Positions 10,961-22,859 are shown, numbered from the stretch's first letter. The stretch is 64,000 bases of DNA from Bactrocera neohumeralis (GCF_024586455.1 NC_065921.1:70309528-70373527); one strand, 5' to 3'. The notes: generated from the sequence alone by a model not told the origin. A program made the numbers and translations.

Positions 10961-13589
10961 ATTTCTATTCGAATTTCTTCATGGTTTTTCAATGAAACGG
11001 TTATAGGAATTGCCTTTGTATGAAAATAATAATGAAAACGTTGTTTCATGAAATTTGTCCAGTTATGGGAAATATCCGGCCATGAGGACTGTACGTAATG
11101 GCGATCTTCAGTGTACTTGTAAGATTCCGCGAAGATTAACGAAAACCTGAGTTCAGTTCTTTCTCTCATATCTTGAGATAACCAACTAAAACAGTTTCAA
11201 GCACTTAATAGTATAAGCTTTATGCATTCAGTATTGGAATATATTCCAGCCGAAGACTTGTGTCCTTTCTCTTAGTACATACTTCAAAAATGTAGTGTTT
11301 GAATACCTGTACTCTTACTTCGATGGTTCAGCGGAAACCCATACAAACCAGGATTATTGATCGAAAAAATATGTTGCCGATAAAATACACTTCTGTTCTT
11401 TAACTACTCATCATACTAAATGCACCAGCAATTACCACAAATTGCTCAAAACAATCATAATCATTCAAGTTTAGTGCTTTCTTCACGCCTCTGAATCGCC
11501 AAATGGCAAACAGAAATTACGAAATGCACAAGTAAATAATGTGCAATAAATTAACTGTTTAATTATGCCGTCAATTGCTGCCCCACTTTGCTGCAACAAA
11601 TCACAGCTAACATAGTGCCTCAAGAACACTGTGAATGACTCCATGTTGCCCTGGCGCAAATACGTGCGCGAATGCGTGAACACATTAGTCCATGTGCCGG
11701 AGTATGGTATGTGCTCTACGCAGGATATCTAATCGTGAAATCGAATAAAAAATGGCCCAGTTAAATGGCTGGAACTGTCACAATGAAATGACTTTATTTC
11801 CACCAACAGCTATCCATGGCGCAAGCACCCAACCACTTCGGCCACATAAAGCACTTACATACGTAGAGATAACAATACGAGTCTGTTATTCGTTTGCTGC
11901 TTGCAGGCAATTTAAAATAGGTTGTATTGCCAAAGCTACATATGCCGCGCATAGCATTGCCAGACGCTGTGACTTGAAGAACCAATAAATGGCAATTATG
12001 AAGAAAAATTATTGGCCATCAATAAGGCTGCTTGCTTGCTGTCGATAGATTAAGTGCAGGAGGTGAAATAGCGACTAAAAAGGTGCAAATGCGACAATGT
12101 GTACGCGGAAGAGAGTGTAGAGTGGTAAGAAGGTAACGGGAGAGCGCTACAATCGGCCGAAGACAATTTTGTATTAGTACAGTCTTTCCTTATTAATTTA
12201 AAACTGCTTAAAAGACCTCTACAAGCTTTTATGATACCCAATTTAACCCTCAGTATCACGAAATTTCATAGTTAGCTTCGCAAAATGTTTGTTACGACTT
12301 GGTTTCTCTGAGTAAAAGCATACATAATATAGCAATTATTTTTTATAAACCTGTTGAGAATTAAAAATACATGTTTAGTACGAATGAAAAACTAAAATAA
12401 CTGATATTCCTCTCGTTTAAGGAAAGTGTTTAAGAAAGAAAGAGGGAATAAGAGCCAAAGAAACAGAAAGGGAGATAGTTTACAACTGAGCTAGACAAAT
12501 ATATTACTTTTTCATTAGTTGGTGATTTTCTCAGCATATATTTAGTGTGCTCTATGTAGCAGGAAAGCAACGTGTTGCTAAAGCTCTTAAGACAAAATAT
12601 ACCATTCCTATCTAATGTAGCGCTCGGCTGTGCACCAATTTCCACAGCGCTTGCCACGATTTGCTGGAGTGCGTCCGGTTGGTCGCATTTCGCGCCTGCA
12701 AAGCATCCGCCAGTAATTGTACATAGTAAATTGTACAAATTATGTATGTGGCAAGCATACAGTTTCAGCTAGTTATAACATGCCACATGCCTCACACAAT
12801 CCTATACCAATTTTGTACCACTTTTCATGCCGCCTGGCAGCTATATATGCCATCACCAATACATGCCAGCAACACAAGATCAAGACAGACCGCGTGCTAT
12901 ATGCCACCAGCGGCCAACATTTTCTATTATTTTCACTGCTATTTTTCCAATTTTACTTGCACCATGGCGTTGCTTCACCCGCCTATTAGCCGTGCGGCTG
13001 GTCGGTCGGTCGTTAGCTTCGCTGACTGTGCGGCAATAGAAATTGTGCCGTGACGTTCACCTGAACTTTTGTGCCACAAGTGTAGCGAATTTTTGTGGCA
13101 ACATCACAATGCTGCGGTACATACACCAATGTATAACTAACACATACATAGATACATATGTGAGTTTTTTACACATCAAGCATTAAAGTTGCTTTGAATT
13201 TTGCTTAACTCTTTTGGGCTGCAATTTATTGCTGGCTGCCTCTTAACAAGCGACCGCAACAATTTTATTTCTATGCGGCTTTTAGCTTTCCAATAACAAT
13301 TCCGCGCTGAAACCGTTAATCTTTGAAGTGTGGCTCATAAATTGGTTTTGTGGCAAGTTTCCTTGCTTGCTTTCGACCGTCAGTGGTTTGGCCTCCTTCA
13401 CATATATTTTGCATGCAACAATTGTTGAATATTTTCAATTATCTCCACGTCAAAGCAACTCATGAGAAAACTACTAGTATCGTTGGTTTCCTGTATGAAA
13501 AGTACAAATTTGATTGTTGAAGCATTAGTTTCAGTTCTAATGACTGTAGAAATCTCCCCACACTTACTAAAACATGTAAATATACTAGC
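10961..13589. other. Unique non-coding DNA
   Basis: No supported gene. 10960-11470 may hold unrecognised repeat relics. About 11480-12060 and 12600-13060 are less AT-rich, unique blocks with recurrent words such as TGCCACA, GTGGCAAG and CATGCCACATG (for example 12748-12795). The purine-rich stretch near 12420-12480 is not a gene. Overlapping frames at 12717-13053 are in three registers and share no domain, as expected for chance frames. Confidence 0.4.
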
Positions 13590-14402
13590 TAAAGGGTTTT
13601 TCAATAATATTTCTTTATTCCTTTGAAAGTATATTCGATGCCATTATGTATGGCACTCGATTTCTTTTGCATGGCCACCATAAGCACGCTTGTAGAAGTG
13701 CAGGCGCTGAACCTAATTTTCGACGGGTTTTCAAGCATACATCGGACGATACTGCTGAAGTTTGACGTTCGATATTCGAACGTACGAAGTTCATCAATCG
13801 GCGTTGACTTGTTGGCATAGACCATAGACTTGACGTAGCCTCACAGAAAATAGACTAACGTCGTCAAATCGCACGACCGAGGCAGCCATTTGACTGGGCC
13901 ATTTCGTAAGATAGCACGTTCATCAAATTTGGTTTTCAATAAATCGATTGTAACATTCGCGATGTGGCTTGTGACGCCGTCCTGTTTGAACCACATATTT
14001 TGCAAGTCCATATCATCCGAATTCGGACCAAAAATATTCGGTTATCAATGAGCGGTAGCGATTCCCATTCTCGTCACGGAAATCCCCAACGCTTGAGAAC
14101 GACGTGTGAGAGACTGATTTGGGTCTTCCTTTGTCATTTCTTTGTCTAACTGGCACGAGAACATTTTATGCTATGCCTGTGGATTAAAATTTTCAAATTT
14201 TTGCGTTCTTAAAGTTGAGGCTGCTGATTCCGAACTTCAGTAATTAATTTAATTAATTTCTAGTCGTTGTTGGATCGCACATATAACCGTGATGAAGTAG
14301 CAAGTCTTAATGAAGAGAAATGTCGAAAGTGCGGGGAAAAATATGGCGTCGTTTGGTGTCCCTAACGGTCTACTTTTGTAGCTTCTCTATTGAAAACACC
14401 GT
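13590..14402 (-). mobile_element. mariner-like (DD36D-type) transposase relic
   Basis: On the minus strand the core reads 'MDLQNMWFKQDGVTSHIANV', then 'TIDLLKTKFDERAILRNGPV' and 'KWLPRSCDLTTLVYFL', followed by 'GYVKSMVYANKSTPIDELRT'. The second and third catalytic aspartates (in KQDG and RSCD) are present with 36 residues between them. This is the 'WPPRSCDLTPLDYFLWGYVK' family within IS630-Tc1-mariner. Near 14280 the start region 'RSNND..KL' is recognisable; the part carrying the first Asp is deleted. The outer ends GGGTTTTTCAATA (left, about 13593) and, inverted, GGTGTTTTCAATA (right, about 14401) look like degenerate terminal inverted repeats. Stops and frameshifts are numerous. Relatives are at 22.86-23.87, 36.3-37.2 and 45.9-46.4 kb. 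Confidence 0.82.
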
Positions 14403-15724
14403 AATATGACAAAGCTGTTTAAATGACTTCCTGAAAATTCTTCTACATATTTTGTGTTCGATTTTTTTCTTTTATAATAAGTAGAGAATTAAATTTTAAA
14501 TTTGTTGTATTCCAAAATATTAGTTTTTCTTAAATCGTTCCCACTTAAATAGCTCATAAATAAAGTATATTACTTTTATCCTTATCTATTTATAATTATG
14601 TAAACAATAACAGATATAAGCCTCAAGCAGTAAATATTTCCATATTTTAGCAGCTCCTGGGAGGTGTAAAGCGAGCAGTAGTAGTAGCATAACAACACTT
14701 ATACATGCTTACATACTGTCTAATGTGCCTTCTCTCCAAAAATATATCGCCGAAGGCCTTATTAAACGAAAATTACCAGCACATATCCGCTATAATATAA
14801 TTTCAAATAAAATCAATATTGGATTACCTCAACGTGACCTTGTGGTTGATAAATTTAGCTTATTACGTTAAGAAGGACAAGGAAGATAGCAAATTTAAAA
14901 GGAAGAGAGAGTGTATGCATGCATATTGTCGTTGCTCGGGTAACTCAGTAATAAATACTTTTGGGTCTGGTCATATTGTTAGACGAGCTAAATTTAGATG
15001 TGAAACGCTAAAAATTGTTCCGCTTAATTAAGCAGGCAAGAAGGTAAAATCAATTATATATGTATATATGCATATGTATGTATATGCATATGTGCACGTT
15101 TATACAAACCTTTCTATAGTGGCATGGGGCTGTTAGCACATTTACGGACTAGCGACTGTCATTAAATTACAATCATAAATGTAAAGGAGAGCTTTTAAGT
15201 TTGGTTATGCTTTAATGGATAAGACCTAATAGTGTTAAAAAATTACTTTCTAATATTTTATATATAATAGTTAAAAGTACTAAATATTAAAATACTAAAA
15301 TTTTCTTAATTTTAAGTTTAGGAAAATTTCTTTTTTATTCTATTTTTAGGATCCCAACGATTTTATATAAAGTTATGTATATAAGAAAAAAAATAAATTA
15401 TAAAATGTTTTACTGAAAAAGTTGGAGAAGAAAATATGTTAAAGATTCCATTATTTTGAATTTCAGCAAATTTATATTTTTGTTTATCGAATACAATACC
15501 TGTATAAAAAATTCTCAGGTCACAGTGTTTCTAGCTAAACTCTTCCGAAACGGCTGTTAATGTTAAAAGCTGTCCATCCCAAATATTACTTTTTTATTTT
15601 TTTGAACGAAATTTATTGTTTTTATTTTTTTTAAGATTCAGAATTGAAAAATTTGAAAAAAAATTTCATTCTAAGTCGCTCTTATAGCATACGATCAACA
15701 CCAGATTTTTAGTTGCGATTTTTA
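14403..15724. other. AT-rich non-coding DNA
   Basis: Mostly AT-rich unique sequence; nothing coding is recognised. A palindromic ATATGCATATG/TATGTATA stretch lies around 15055-15095, and homopolymer A/T runs are frequent from 15240 to 15700. Confidence 0.4.
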
Positions 15725-16298
15725 TATTGAGTAGTCGAAAAGTCTTTTCGTATTTTTTCAATAGATGTCATTGTAGTCATATATTGGAAAGGTGAGATTT
15801 TAAGCTCTATTTAACCAAACAAAAAATTAAATTCGGGGAAGTTGAAAAAAAGTTACAGCTGTTCAATAATGAGTGAAAATATTGAAGAAATTCGCTAAAT
15901 ATTGAAATTTTTTTATAAAAAATGGAGAAATGCCTCGCAAGCCACCAATGAAATTTGTGAAGTTTGTGGAGACGATGCTGTATCAGTTCATGTAGCATAA
16001 CACTGGTTCGCTAAATATTGAAATTTTTTTATAAAAAATGGAGAAATGCCTCGCAAGCCACCAATGAAATTTGTGAAGTTTGCGGAGACGATGCTGTATC
16101 AGTTCATGTAGCACAACACTGGTTCGCTCACTTCCGTTCTGGAAATTTCGACATTTCGATTTACAGTGATTGAATAATATCTCTATCGGAAAAATGGCAA
16201 AAAGTGGTCAAACAAAATGGTACATATTTGTTTATTTATTTAAATTAAAAAAAAAATAAGTTGAAGTTTGATACGAAAAGACTTTTTCGACTACCCTA
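15725..16298 (+). mobile_element. mariner-derived MITE carrying a transposase HTH fragment
   Basis: The element is bounded by TA dinucleotides (15723-15724 and 16299-16300) and near-identical inverted ends. The left is GTAGTCGAAAAGTCTTTTCG and the right, inverted, is GTAGTCGAAAAAGTCTTTTC, differing by one extra A. Inside, an ATG at 15870 begins 'MSENIEEIR*ILKFFYKKWR' followed by 'NASQATNEICEVCGDDAVSV' and 'HVA*HWFA'. This is the N-terminal DNA-binding helix-turn-helix of a mariner transposase. The region from the second HTH helix through the catalytic domain is missing. A 116-bp tandem duplication lies inside the coding part. Mariner biology predicts that such deleted elements are moved in trans by a full-length relative. 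The similarity of the HTH to the mariner at 6.6-7.5 kb is an inference. Confidence 0.88.
15891..16122 (+). repeat. 116-bp tandem duplication inside the MITE
   Basis: The block starting TTCGCTAAATATTG at 15891 recurs at 16007 with only a few substitutions (for example GTTTGTGG versus GTTTGCGG). A third start, TTCGCTCACTTCCG, follows at 16123. Because 116 is not a multiple of three, the duplication also shifts the transposase frame. Confidence 0.95.
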
Positions 16299-16513
16299 TA
16301 TTATTCAGTTCCACACATCCAAAGAATGACAGTCGAATATAGTAATTGTCGTACAGTTCTATCAACCAATCAGTTATCACCGCCAGTTGTCTTCGGTTGT
16401 CACTTCTCAACCAGCAAACATGACGGAGTAAGGACGAAAACAAAGCCGGCTTCCTCTTTCTCACTCTTCTCACAGTTTATTTTGAAAAAATACCATATTT
16501 TCTATAAATAACG
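16299..16513. other. Short unique spacer
   Basis: Separates the MITE from the Tc1 element; no feature is seen. Confidence 0.4.
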
Positions 16514-17800
16514 TACAGCTGCGGACAAATTTTTAGTGGTGTGCAAATGTAGAAGAGGAACTTATAGAAAAGTATGCGATATCGCTTTATAAAAAAAAAA
16601 CAAATATTTTATACCATAAAAGCGATAACAATAGGTGAAACAAATGACAAAAACACTCATAGTTTAACAAATTTCATTGAATTATAAATAAATCAAAAAC
16701 ATTATGAAGAATTTCGGCGGTCAAAAACTTGATACTGTATAGTAATATATTAGTAAGAATTTAAAAAATTTTTTTTTTTTTTCAAATTGGATATTGTATT
16801 TTTATGAAATTAGTATTTAGTTGCGTGACCTTTATTTTCAAGTATTTGCAGCTCAGCATCGTGGCATTGAGTCAACAAGTTTTTGGCATCTTTCGATGGA
16901 AATAGACGCCATTGGCTTCTTCGATGTCGGCTTACATGGCGCTACTGACACCTTTACATCAGTCCATAATTTTCGATGGGGTTGATATCAGGAGACAGCG
17001 GCAGCCATTCTGTTACCTTGAAACTCCCTCAAACCACCTTTTAGCAATTTTACTTGTATGTTTGAGATCGTTGCAACGCGTTGTCCTGCTTTAAGGTCCA
17101 AACAAGCGTGAATTTACTAGTTTTCTGGAGTATTTCAACATACGAATCACCAGTCATGTTTTTATACAGAAAATACCTTGCCTTATACCTTGCCAAGAAA
17201 AGCATGTCGAAACCATGATACTCGCATGTCCATGTTTTACCGCTTTTGTTGTATATTTTGCCTGGTATTCGGTATTGGATGAACGTCTTACATATTGACG
17301 AAGTCTCTTTCCGCCAAAGTTAACAATCTTCGATTCATCCGACCATAAAATCTCCCGTCATTTTGTCAAACATCAATTTAAATGTTTTTTGGCGAATCAA
17401 AGCCTCTTATCAACATACAATTTAGACAATAATCGCACTTTTTTGGACTGTGGGCACTCAGTTCGTGATCGCGCAAACGTCAGCGTACAGTTTCAATAAT
17501 TGCAACTACTTTAAAGGCATCTTTTAACTCTGTAACAGCCGCATATAGAAACTGCTTTGAGTATCCGACAATGGAATTGACTTTTCTCACTGACATTGCT
17601 GGCTTTCTTTCACGTTTTTTTATTACTTGGTAGGTACCTGATAGCGTTACGTTCCATTGTGGGTGAGCAAGCAATAATATTTTGGACTTCGTCATAAGTT
17701 TTGTCCTCAGAAACCAATTTTTTTTCAGCGCGTTTCTTGGGCGCATAATTTTTATTTTTCGACATACCTAAATGAAGAACTGTAAAATTTTAACTTTAAA
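16514..17800 (-). mobile_element. Tc1-like transposase pseudogene (DD34E)
   Basis: An ATG at about 17765 on the minus strand begins 'MSKNKNYAPKKRAEKKLVSE'. The reading continues through broken frames: 'RKVNSIVGYSKQFLYAAV', a segment like 'KKVRLLSKLYVDKRL', 'REILWSDESKIVNFGGKRLR' (first Asp), 'NTEYQAKYTTKAVKHGHASI', 'KQDN' then 'DLKHTSKIAKRW' (second Asp, followed by a small insertion), 'WLPLSPDINPIENYG' (third Asp and the Glu), and a C-terminus near 16850. All triad residues can still be read, but at least five frameshifts or stops separate them. The low-coordinate end shows CAGCTGCGGACAAATTTTTA at 16516, typical of Tc1 terminal repeats. The matching inverted copy was not found near 17.8-18.0 kb, so the 5' end may be truncated. 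Confidence 0.87.
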
Positions 17801-18286
17801 ATAAAACAAATCAACGAAATAAGTGAAGTATTTTTAAATTTTCACAATTCCATTTGAAGTGGGTTCTTCACTCTTATGGCTGATTTCAATCATTTATCGT
17901 CGGAAAATATTTTAAAAATTAATTTATAATAACTATAATAATATTCAAAGGCTAAAAAGTTCAATTATTATTTTTTTTTTTATATTTTTCGACATTAAAT
18001 GGCAGAAATTAGCTACAAGAGTATAGAACCCACTTTCAATGGAAGTTGGGAACTAAGCCCATATACATTTATACGCATAACAACGAACCGTTTTGTCTAT
18101 CATTTATTTCAAATTGCTTGCTTCAAATTTGTTTTTGCACGCTGTTTAAGTTGGTTGCTGATTGATGGCAAATGGTGGGGCACAAATGGCATTCGATTGA
18201 AATTAAATTGAATATGCTCCAAATGCACCGATACAAAGGCAGAGTAAATAATATTTAAGGATGCGCAAGCATTCAACTGTCAAAGG

Positions 18287-18303
18287 ACACACACACACAC
18301 ACA
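18287..18303. repeat. (AC)n microsatellite
   Basis: Directly visible AC run, continuing as ACATACACAC. Confidence 0.9.
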
Positions 18304-18578
18304 TACACACTTTTGTGCGAATAATCAATGAACGCCGCTTTTCCGCTTAACGCCCACTTTACGCCTTCCACGCAAGTGCAACACATTCACTCCACGCAGG
18401 CCGCGCACATAATTACAATGCATTTTAATTTAGCATTTATGGAGCGGAGCGACTGCCGCTGTGCCTTTGAGCCCGAAGTGATTGTTAATTGAAATTTATC
18501 AACAACAACAGCAACAATAAGCACCGGAAAATATGTAAAAAAATGCCTTATAGCGCTGCTACATGTTGCAAGTGCAGC

Positions 18579-18594
18579 ATGTGGCATGCCACAT
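18579..18594. promoter_or_regulatory. Perfect 16-bp palindrome ATGTGGCATGCCACAT
   Basis: The sequence equals its own reverse complement. It is flanked by TGCAG(C) on the left and CTGCA on the right, which extends the symmetry to an imperfect 27-bp inverted repeat with one bulged base. It could be a dimeric factor site or a cruciform. A regulatory role is inferred only from symmetry and from the recurrence of TGCCACA/TGTGGCA words in the unique DNA of this window. Confidence 0.35.
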
Positions 18595-19689
18595 CTGCAT
18601 ACAAGCAACGGTAATTGTCTGACGTCGCTTCTTCGCTGTGTTGTTGTTTCGCTTTTTTTTTATTATTGTAATTTTTTTTGCCTTGCTGCCAATTATTTAT
18701 GCGTAAAGCAGTCGTAATAAATTTTAAATGACTTTATTCCCCGCCGAAAAAAAATTAATTATACAAAAAAAAAACAAGAATTACAACAAAGGAATGTATG
18801 TTAAATTGCATGCTACCAATACTCCCTGTGGCTGCTGATGCGCGTATTTACTTGCAGCATGTGGCAGCCAAGCTGTGATTGCATCATAATCAGTGGCGTG
18901 TATTTACTCGATACAGTTATATGTATTTTTATTTTTTATGTATTTGCTATTGTTGTTGTTTCATATATATTGCTGCTTTCCCTCATGTGTATACCTCACC
19001 GCTTTGTTGCAGCAGTGCACGCAATCAGCGCGCTTTGTGGTTGCAATCAACGCAATGGCGAGCGCGTAATTTCGGTGGCGATATTTTGCATTATTTAACC
19101 CATTGGCCATGGCGTCGGAGAGACTGAAAGTTATAATTTCGCATAATAATAATTCTAGGAGAGGAGAGTGCTTGCCACCTTGACATAAATGCATACGGCC
19201 ATTATTGAGCCGAACTTCCTCTTAAACTTGTTTGCTCCAAGTTAAAACGGCGTACCTTTCACTATGAGCTCATCACTTTTTGGCGCGACTTTACGATGTT
19301 CACGTAAGTCTTATGATTTCAACAAAGACATCTCTAAATGACTTGTGTGTAGTCTTATACCCTTTTTGGGAGTTCTAGAGCTGTGTTCCGTCATGCTTTA
19401 GTGAAATTTTGCGTTGAAACTCTAAGCATTTTGGATTTACCTTCTAGAGCCAACGCTTTCTCCGCTTTAGAAGATAAGGTGAGCAATCTCAGTCTTCGTT
19501 GTATGAATTCCAATCGCCGGATAATCTCGTGTCAGCGGATGAACGGGTCAAGTGATGTAATAACATATTGTTGGCTCTTCTCCCAAGGAACAGCATTACC
19601 AAAAAGGTAAGCAGCACCAAGAAGTTCCAGGTAACCTTTAGCATCAAGGCTGAATAGAATGATTAAACTCTTGAGCTGCTGCTTGGAGA

Positions 19690-20395
19690 TAGTACAATCA
19701 AGTGGTACACCGACGGCTCGAAAACCTCGGTGCCGGAGTCGCAGAACCATGCAACAAACTATCCATACCTATATGAAGTTTACCGACTATTTTTTCAGGC
19801 AGAAGTCTTTGCCATAAGTCGGTGCATAGAGACAAATCTCCAACGCAACCATTGTAACGAACATATAACCATACGTAGTGAGAGTCTAGTGACACTTAAG
19901 CCAATCTCTGCCAATGAGATAAAATCACTACTGGTGCAGAAGTGTTGAGAACGGCTGAATAGTATATCCGAACGTTACCAAGTGTACCTCATCTGGATGC
20001 TCGTTCAAAAAGGTATAGCCGGGAATGAACTGGCTGATGAGCTCGGCTACTCCGCACCATCCACTAACATTTTAGGACCTGAAACGAATCATGCCGGTGC
20101 GCCATGCCAAGTTACTAATGGAGGGGGTACAACTTTTTACCCTGGCCACTGCAAACTGAATAAGCACTTATACAACATGGATCTGGGTTCTTGTGTAATT
20201 GCTGGTTCTGCGACAGTTGGACTGAAACAAGAACACCTGCATAGTGTCTGCAGACGCAGGTTAAAGATCTTTGAAACCATGTTTCAGAATAGGGAACACA
20301 TCGCTGGGGCTAGGAGAGTTTTTGTGATTTAGGATAGGGCCCAATAGACCTAAGGTCGCGGTGCATTCCTCGTCTATCCATCTAATCTAATCTAT
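19690..20395 (+). mobile_element. Non-LTR retrotransposon 3' end with RNase H domain and TAATC tail
   Basis: The plus strand encodes 'IKWYTDGSKT' (RNase H opening Asp), 'YRLFFQAEVFAISRCIETNL' (Glu), then 'SESLVTLKPISANEIKSLLV', where Glu replaces the usual Asp of SDSQAA. After a stop at about 19946 it continues 'YLIWMLVQKGIAGNELADEL' (WVPGH.G..GNE.AD block) and, further down, 'FYPGHCKLNKHLYNMDL', the post-RNase-H TGHC motif of this LINE group. Frameshifts occur near 19730 and 19950. The 3' UTR ends in CTAATCTAATCTA at about 20381-20394, a pentameric tail. It is the same family as the minus-strand copy at 2.05-3.06 kb. I place it in the I/LOA/R1 assemblage; the clade is not certain. Inactive. 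Confidence 0.87.
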
Positions 20396-20544
20396 TGAAT
20401 TCCAATCTCATAATGTTTTTTTCGAAAACTTCTTTAAGTTCTTTATTTGATCTCATAAATAACGTTTCACTCTGCAAGCAAAAATTTGGGATTCAGCGAT
20501 CAATGAACGGAAGTGCTAAGTAGATCGGTACCGAACTCTCTATT

Positions 20545-21215
20545 GATATCACTGGTTTCCACAACCGCGGCGTTAGTTCTGCTTTCTCCAGACTGGATAA
20601 GGAAGCGAAGCAAATAGATCTAGTATTGAACCAGAGCAAGATTCCTGTCATAAAACAAACAGTCGTCGTATTCGCGACTTGGCTCCCACGTCGTAACTTC
20701 GAAGTCTTAGATAATTCCGTCTATCTTCGACCAGCACCTACAACGTCAGCCTCGAAATCCAACGAAGAACAAATCTTACCTAAAGGTGCTACTACGGACT
20801 GAGTAGGCAATTGAGAAATAAGTTCGTCTCACGACGAACAAAGACCAAGTTCTACAAGTCAATAATCATCATCCACGTCCTACTAAATAGTGCAGAGGCA
20901 CGGACGATGACGACATCTAATGAGTCGCAGTCGATGGAACGATGAGCTGCACAAGATATACGACGACACTGACATAGTTAGGCGAATTAAGAAACAGGGG
21001 CTACGCTGACTACATCATGTCGTCCGAATGGATGAAAACATTCCCGCTCTGAGTGCATTCGACAGAGCTTACGCCGGGGAAAGCAGAGGAAGAGAAAGAC
21101 CTCCATTAGAAAGTTCAGGTAGAGAAGTACCCGACTACACTTGGAATCTCCAACTGACGTTAAACAGCAAAATGGAAGAAGGAGCGGTGTCTACACCAAT
21201 AAAGAAAAAGAAGAA
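20545..21215 (+). mobile_element. RTE-like LINE fragment, internally deleted
   Basis: The plus strand reads 'VSSAFSRLDKEAKQIDLVLN', then a 'FE.LDNSVYL' relic of the FVYLG motif, 'RNKFVSRRTKTKFYKS' and 'TTSNESQSMER'. It then jumps to 'DDTDIVRRIKKQG' and 'VVRMDENIPALSAFDRAYAG' and ends with 'ESRGRERPPLESSGREVPD'. Relative to the family consensus implied by the other three copies, about 30-40 residues between 'TTSNE' and 'SRWND' are missing. Several frameshifts break the reading. It lies about 150 bp downstream of the RNase H LINE tail in the same orientation, probably an independent insertion. Confidence 0.8.
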
Positions 21216-22554
21216 ATAACTTTATTTTTATGTGGAATCACTTTCAATTAAGATATATCTAGTTGAAGTTCCATCGATTATTCTCACTTAATACAAATTA
21301 TTTGTACATGGATGCAGGGTCTCAAAGACCGTTGACCTGTTAGTTGGGACTGAGTTATCTTTAATCGCTATTTCGTTTATTTTTTTCTCTTATTATCAAA
21401 AAAATAGCATTTAAAATTTAAGTACTCAGGAAACATGAGAGGTAGAAAAGTGTAATGTGACCACATAAGGGTTAAATGATTGACCACATAAATTTCACAG
21501 CAATAATCCTTTGGTCTATGAAATTCAAATAAAATGCAGCTGAACAGCAATAAAACGTGGAAGCATTTAACCATGAATTCATTAATTTATGTATCTATGC
21601 AACTCCAAACACACACACACATACATACAAACAGCATTTATGCAAGTATTTCAGCATAAGAGTCGCTGGCGGCGGACTAAAATTGCAATTTGTCAGCCCT
21701 TGGAGTGTTTGCCGCCGGCTGTGATAGCGGTGCCACGGCAGTATTTACACTTGCGACACTCAAGCTCACACTCACGCTACGCACACGCAACGCGCAATAG
21801 TTCAAACGGATTTTTGCGCAAAATTTTAAATAAGTGTAATGTGTGCTTTGGCCTTTTCCGCGTTATTTGTGCGATTTGTGTGTGGTTTAATTTCATTTAA
21901 TGATAATCGCCTGCGATTTATTTGGCGGAGCGCGTGTGGCAAGTTGTAATGCGTCATTCCGCGCACGCACTTACTCACTTATGTGGCATGTATGCGTGTG
22001 TGTGGCATGTTGGCAAACAATTTAACAACTATCTTTATGCCATGGCGATTATTGTTTGTGGCATGCAACAGGCCATGTGCAACAACCGGCAGCTAAGCAT
22101 CCGATGGCCGGCAGCGTCAGTGCTAGTATGGTTGAAATTTTCATATCTGCGCTTGGTCGCACACAGGCCGCAGTGTTGCATTGAATTTTGCGGTAATTTA
22201 ATTATGGCCGCCTGAAATCGAGATGTGAAATCATGTTGAGTGGTTTTCGGTTTATTTTTTTATTTTATTTTTGCGAAAGCTAAATTAATTTTTGACAGCC
22301 TACATGCGCTGCGGACTAATGCAAATTTATTTAGATAAAGTTAACTGGTTGTTGTTATTGATGGGATGCCATTTTGGCGGATGTAATTTATTGCTTCCAT
22401 TGGTGTGGAAATTGTCATTTGGTGTTAGCTACAGTTCATAATATTAAATTCTGTTGCCTCAAGTGTGAATTTGATCAAAATTATTTACTTTTCCTTTAAA
22501 GTATTTGTGCATTCTGCAATACTTGTGGTTGCCTTCAATTGAGATAACCGGTCT
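21216..22554. other. Unique non-coding DNA
   Basis: No gene is supported. 21220-21600 is AT-rich. 21650-22450 is less AT-rich and unique, with repeated GTGGCATG words (21980-22070) and CA-rich simple sequence at 21608-21630. It resembles the other unique blocks that may hold regulatory DNA. Frames at 21589-21900 and 21922-22215 have no recognisable domain. Confidence 0.4.
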
Positions 22555-22840
22555 TAGTCACATTTTTGTACCTTGAACAGGCTACATTGAGTTTACCACG
22601 AAGTTTGCAATATCCAGAAGATTACCCTATAAAATATATCTATACACAAATGATCAGCTTGACAAACTGAGTCGATTCAGCCATGTGCGTCTGTCTGTAT
22701 ATACGCGAAATTGGCCCTCAGTATTTGAGATATCCGTCTGAAATTTTGTAAACGTCTTTTCCTCTCAAAGAGGCTAGTCATTTGTCGCAACCGCTAACAT
22801 TCCATCACCAAAGCATACTAACGGGTAGTCCATTTCGAGA
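22555..22840. repeat. Dispersed repeat family I copy, inverted and diverged
   Basis: Landmarks of family I appear in reverse order relative to 5.2-5.7 kb: 'TGAACAGG' near 22576, 'ACCCTATAAAATATAT' near 22625, 'AATGATCAG' near 22648, 'CTGAGTCGATTCAGCCATGT' near 22667, 'CTGTCTGTATATACG' near 22691, then 'CCCTCAGTATTTGAGATATC'. The far part of the repeat is missing. Confidence 0.72.
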
Positions 22841-22859
22841 TTCCTTACTTCTTTTAAAG

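Larger units (their letters stand above)
17801..19689. other. Unique non-coding DNA
   Basis: No supported gene. It contains an (AC) microsatellite at 18287-18303, a perfect 16-bp palindrome at 18579-18594 and several poly-A/T runs (18650-18780). The 18180-18640 and 18830-19110 blocks are less AT-rich and unique. At 19380-19690 the minus strand has several short frames with a coding-like appearance ('SSKAEKALALEGKSKM'), but I recognise no family. Confidence 0.4.

Noticed and set aside
12717..13053. Overlapping frames in three registers
   Set aside because: Typical of a locally stop-poor unique block; no register shows a conserved motif.
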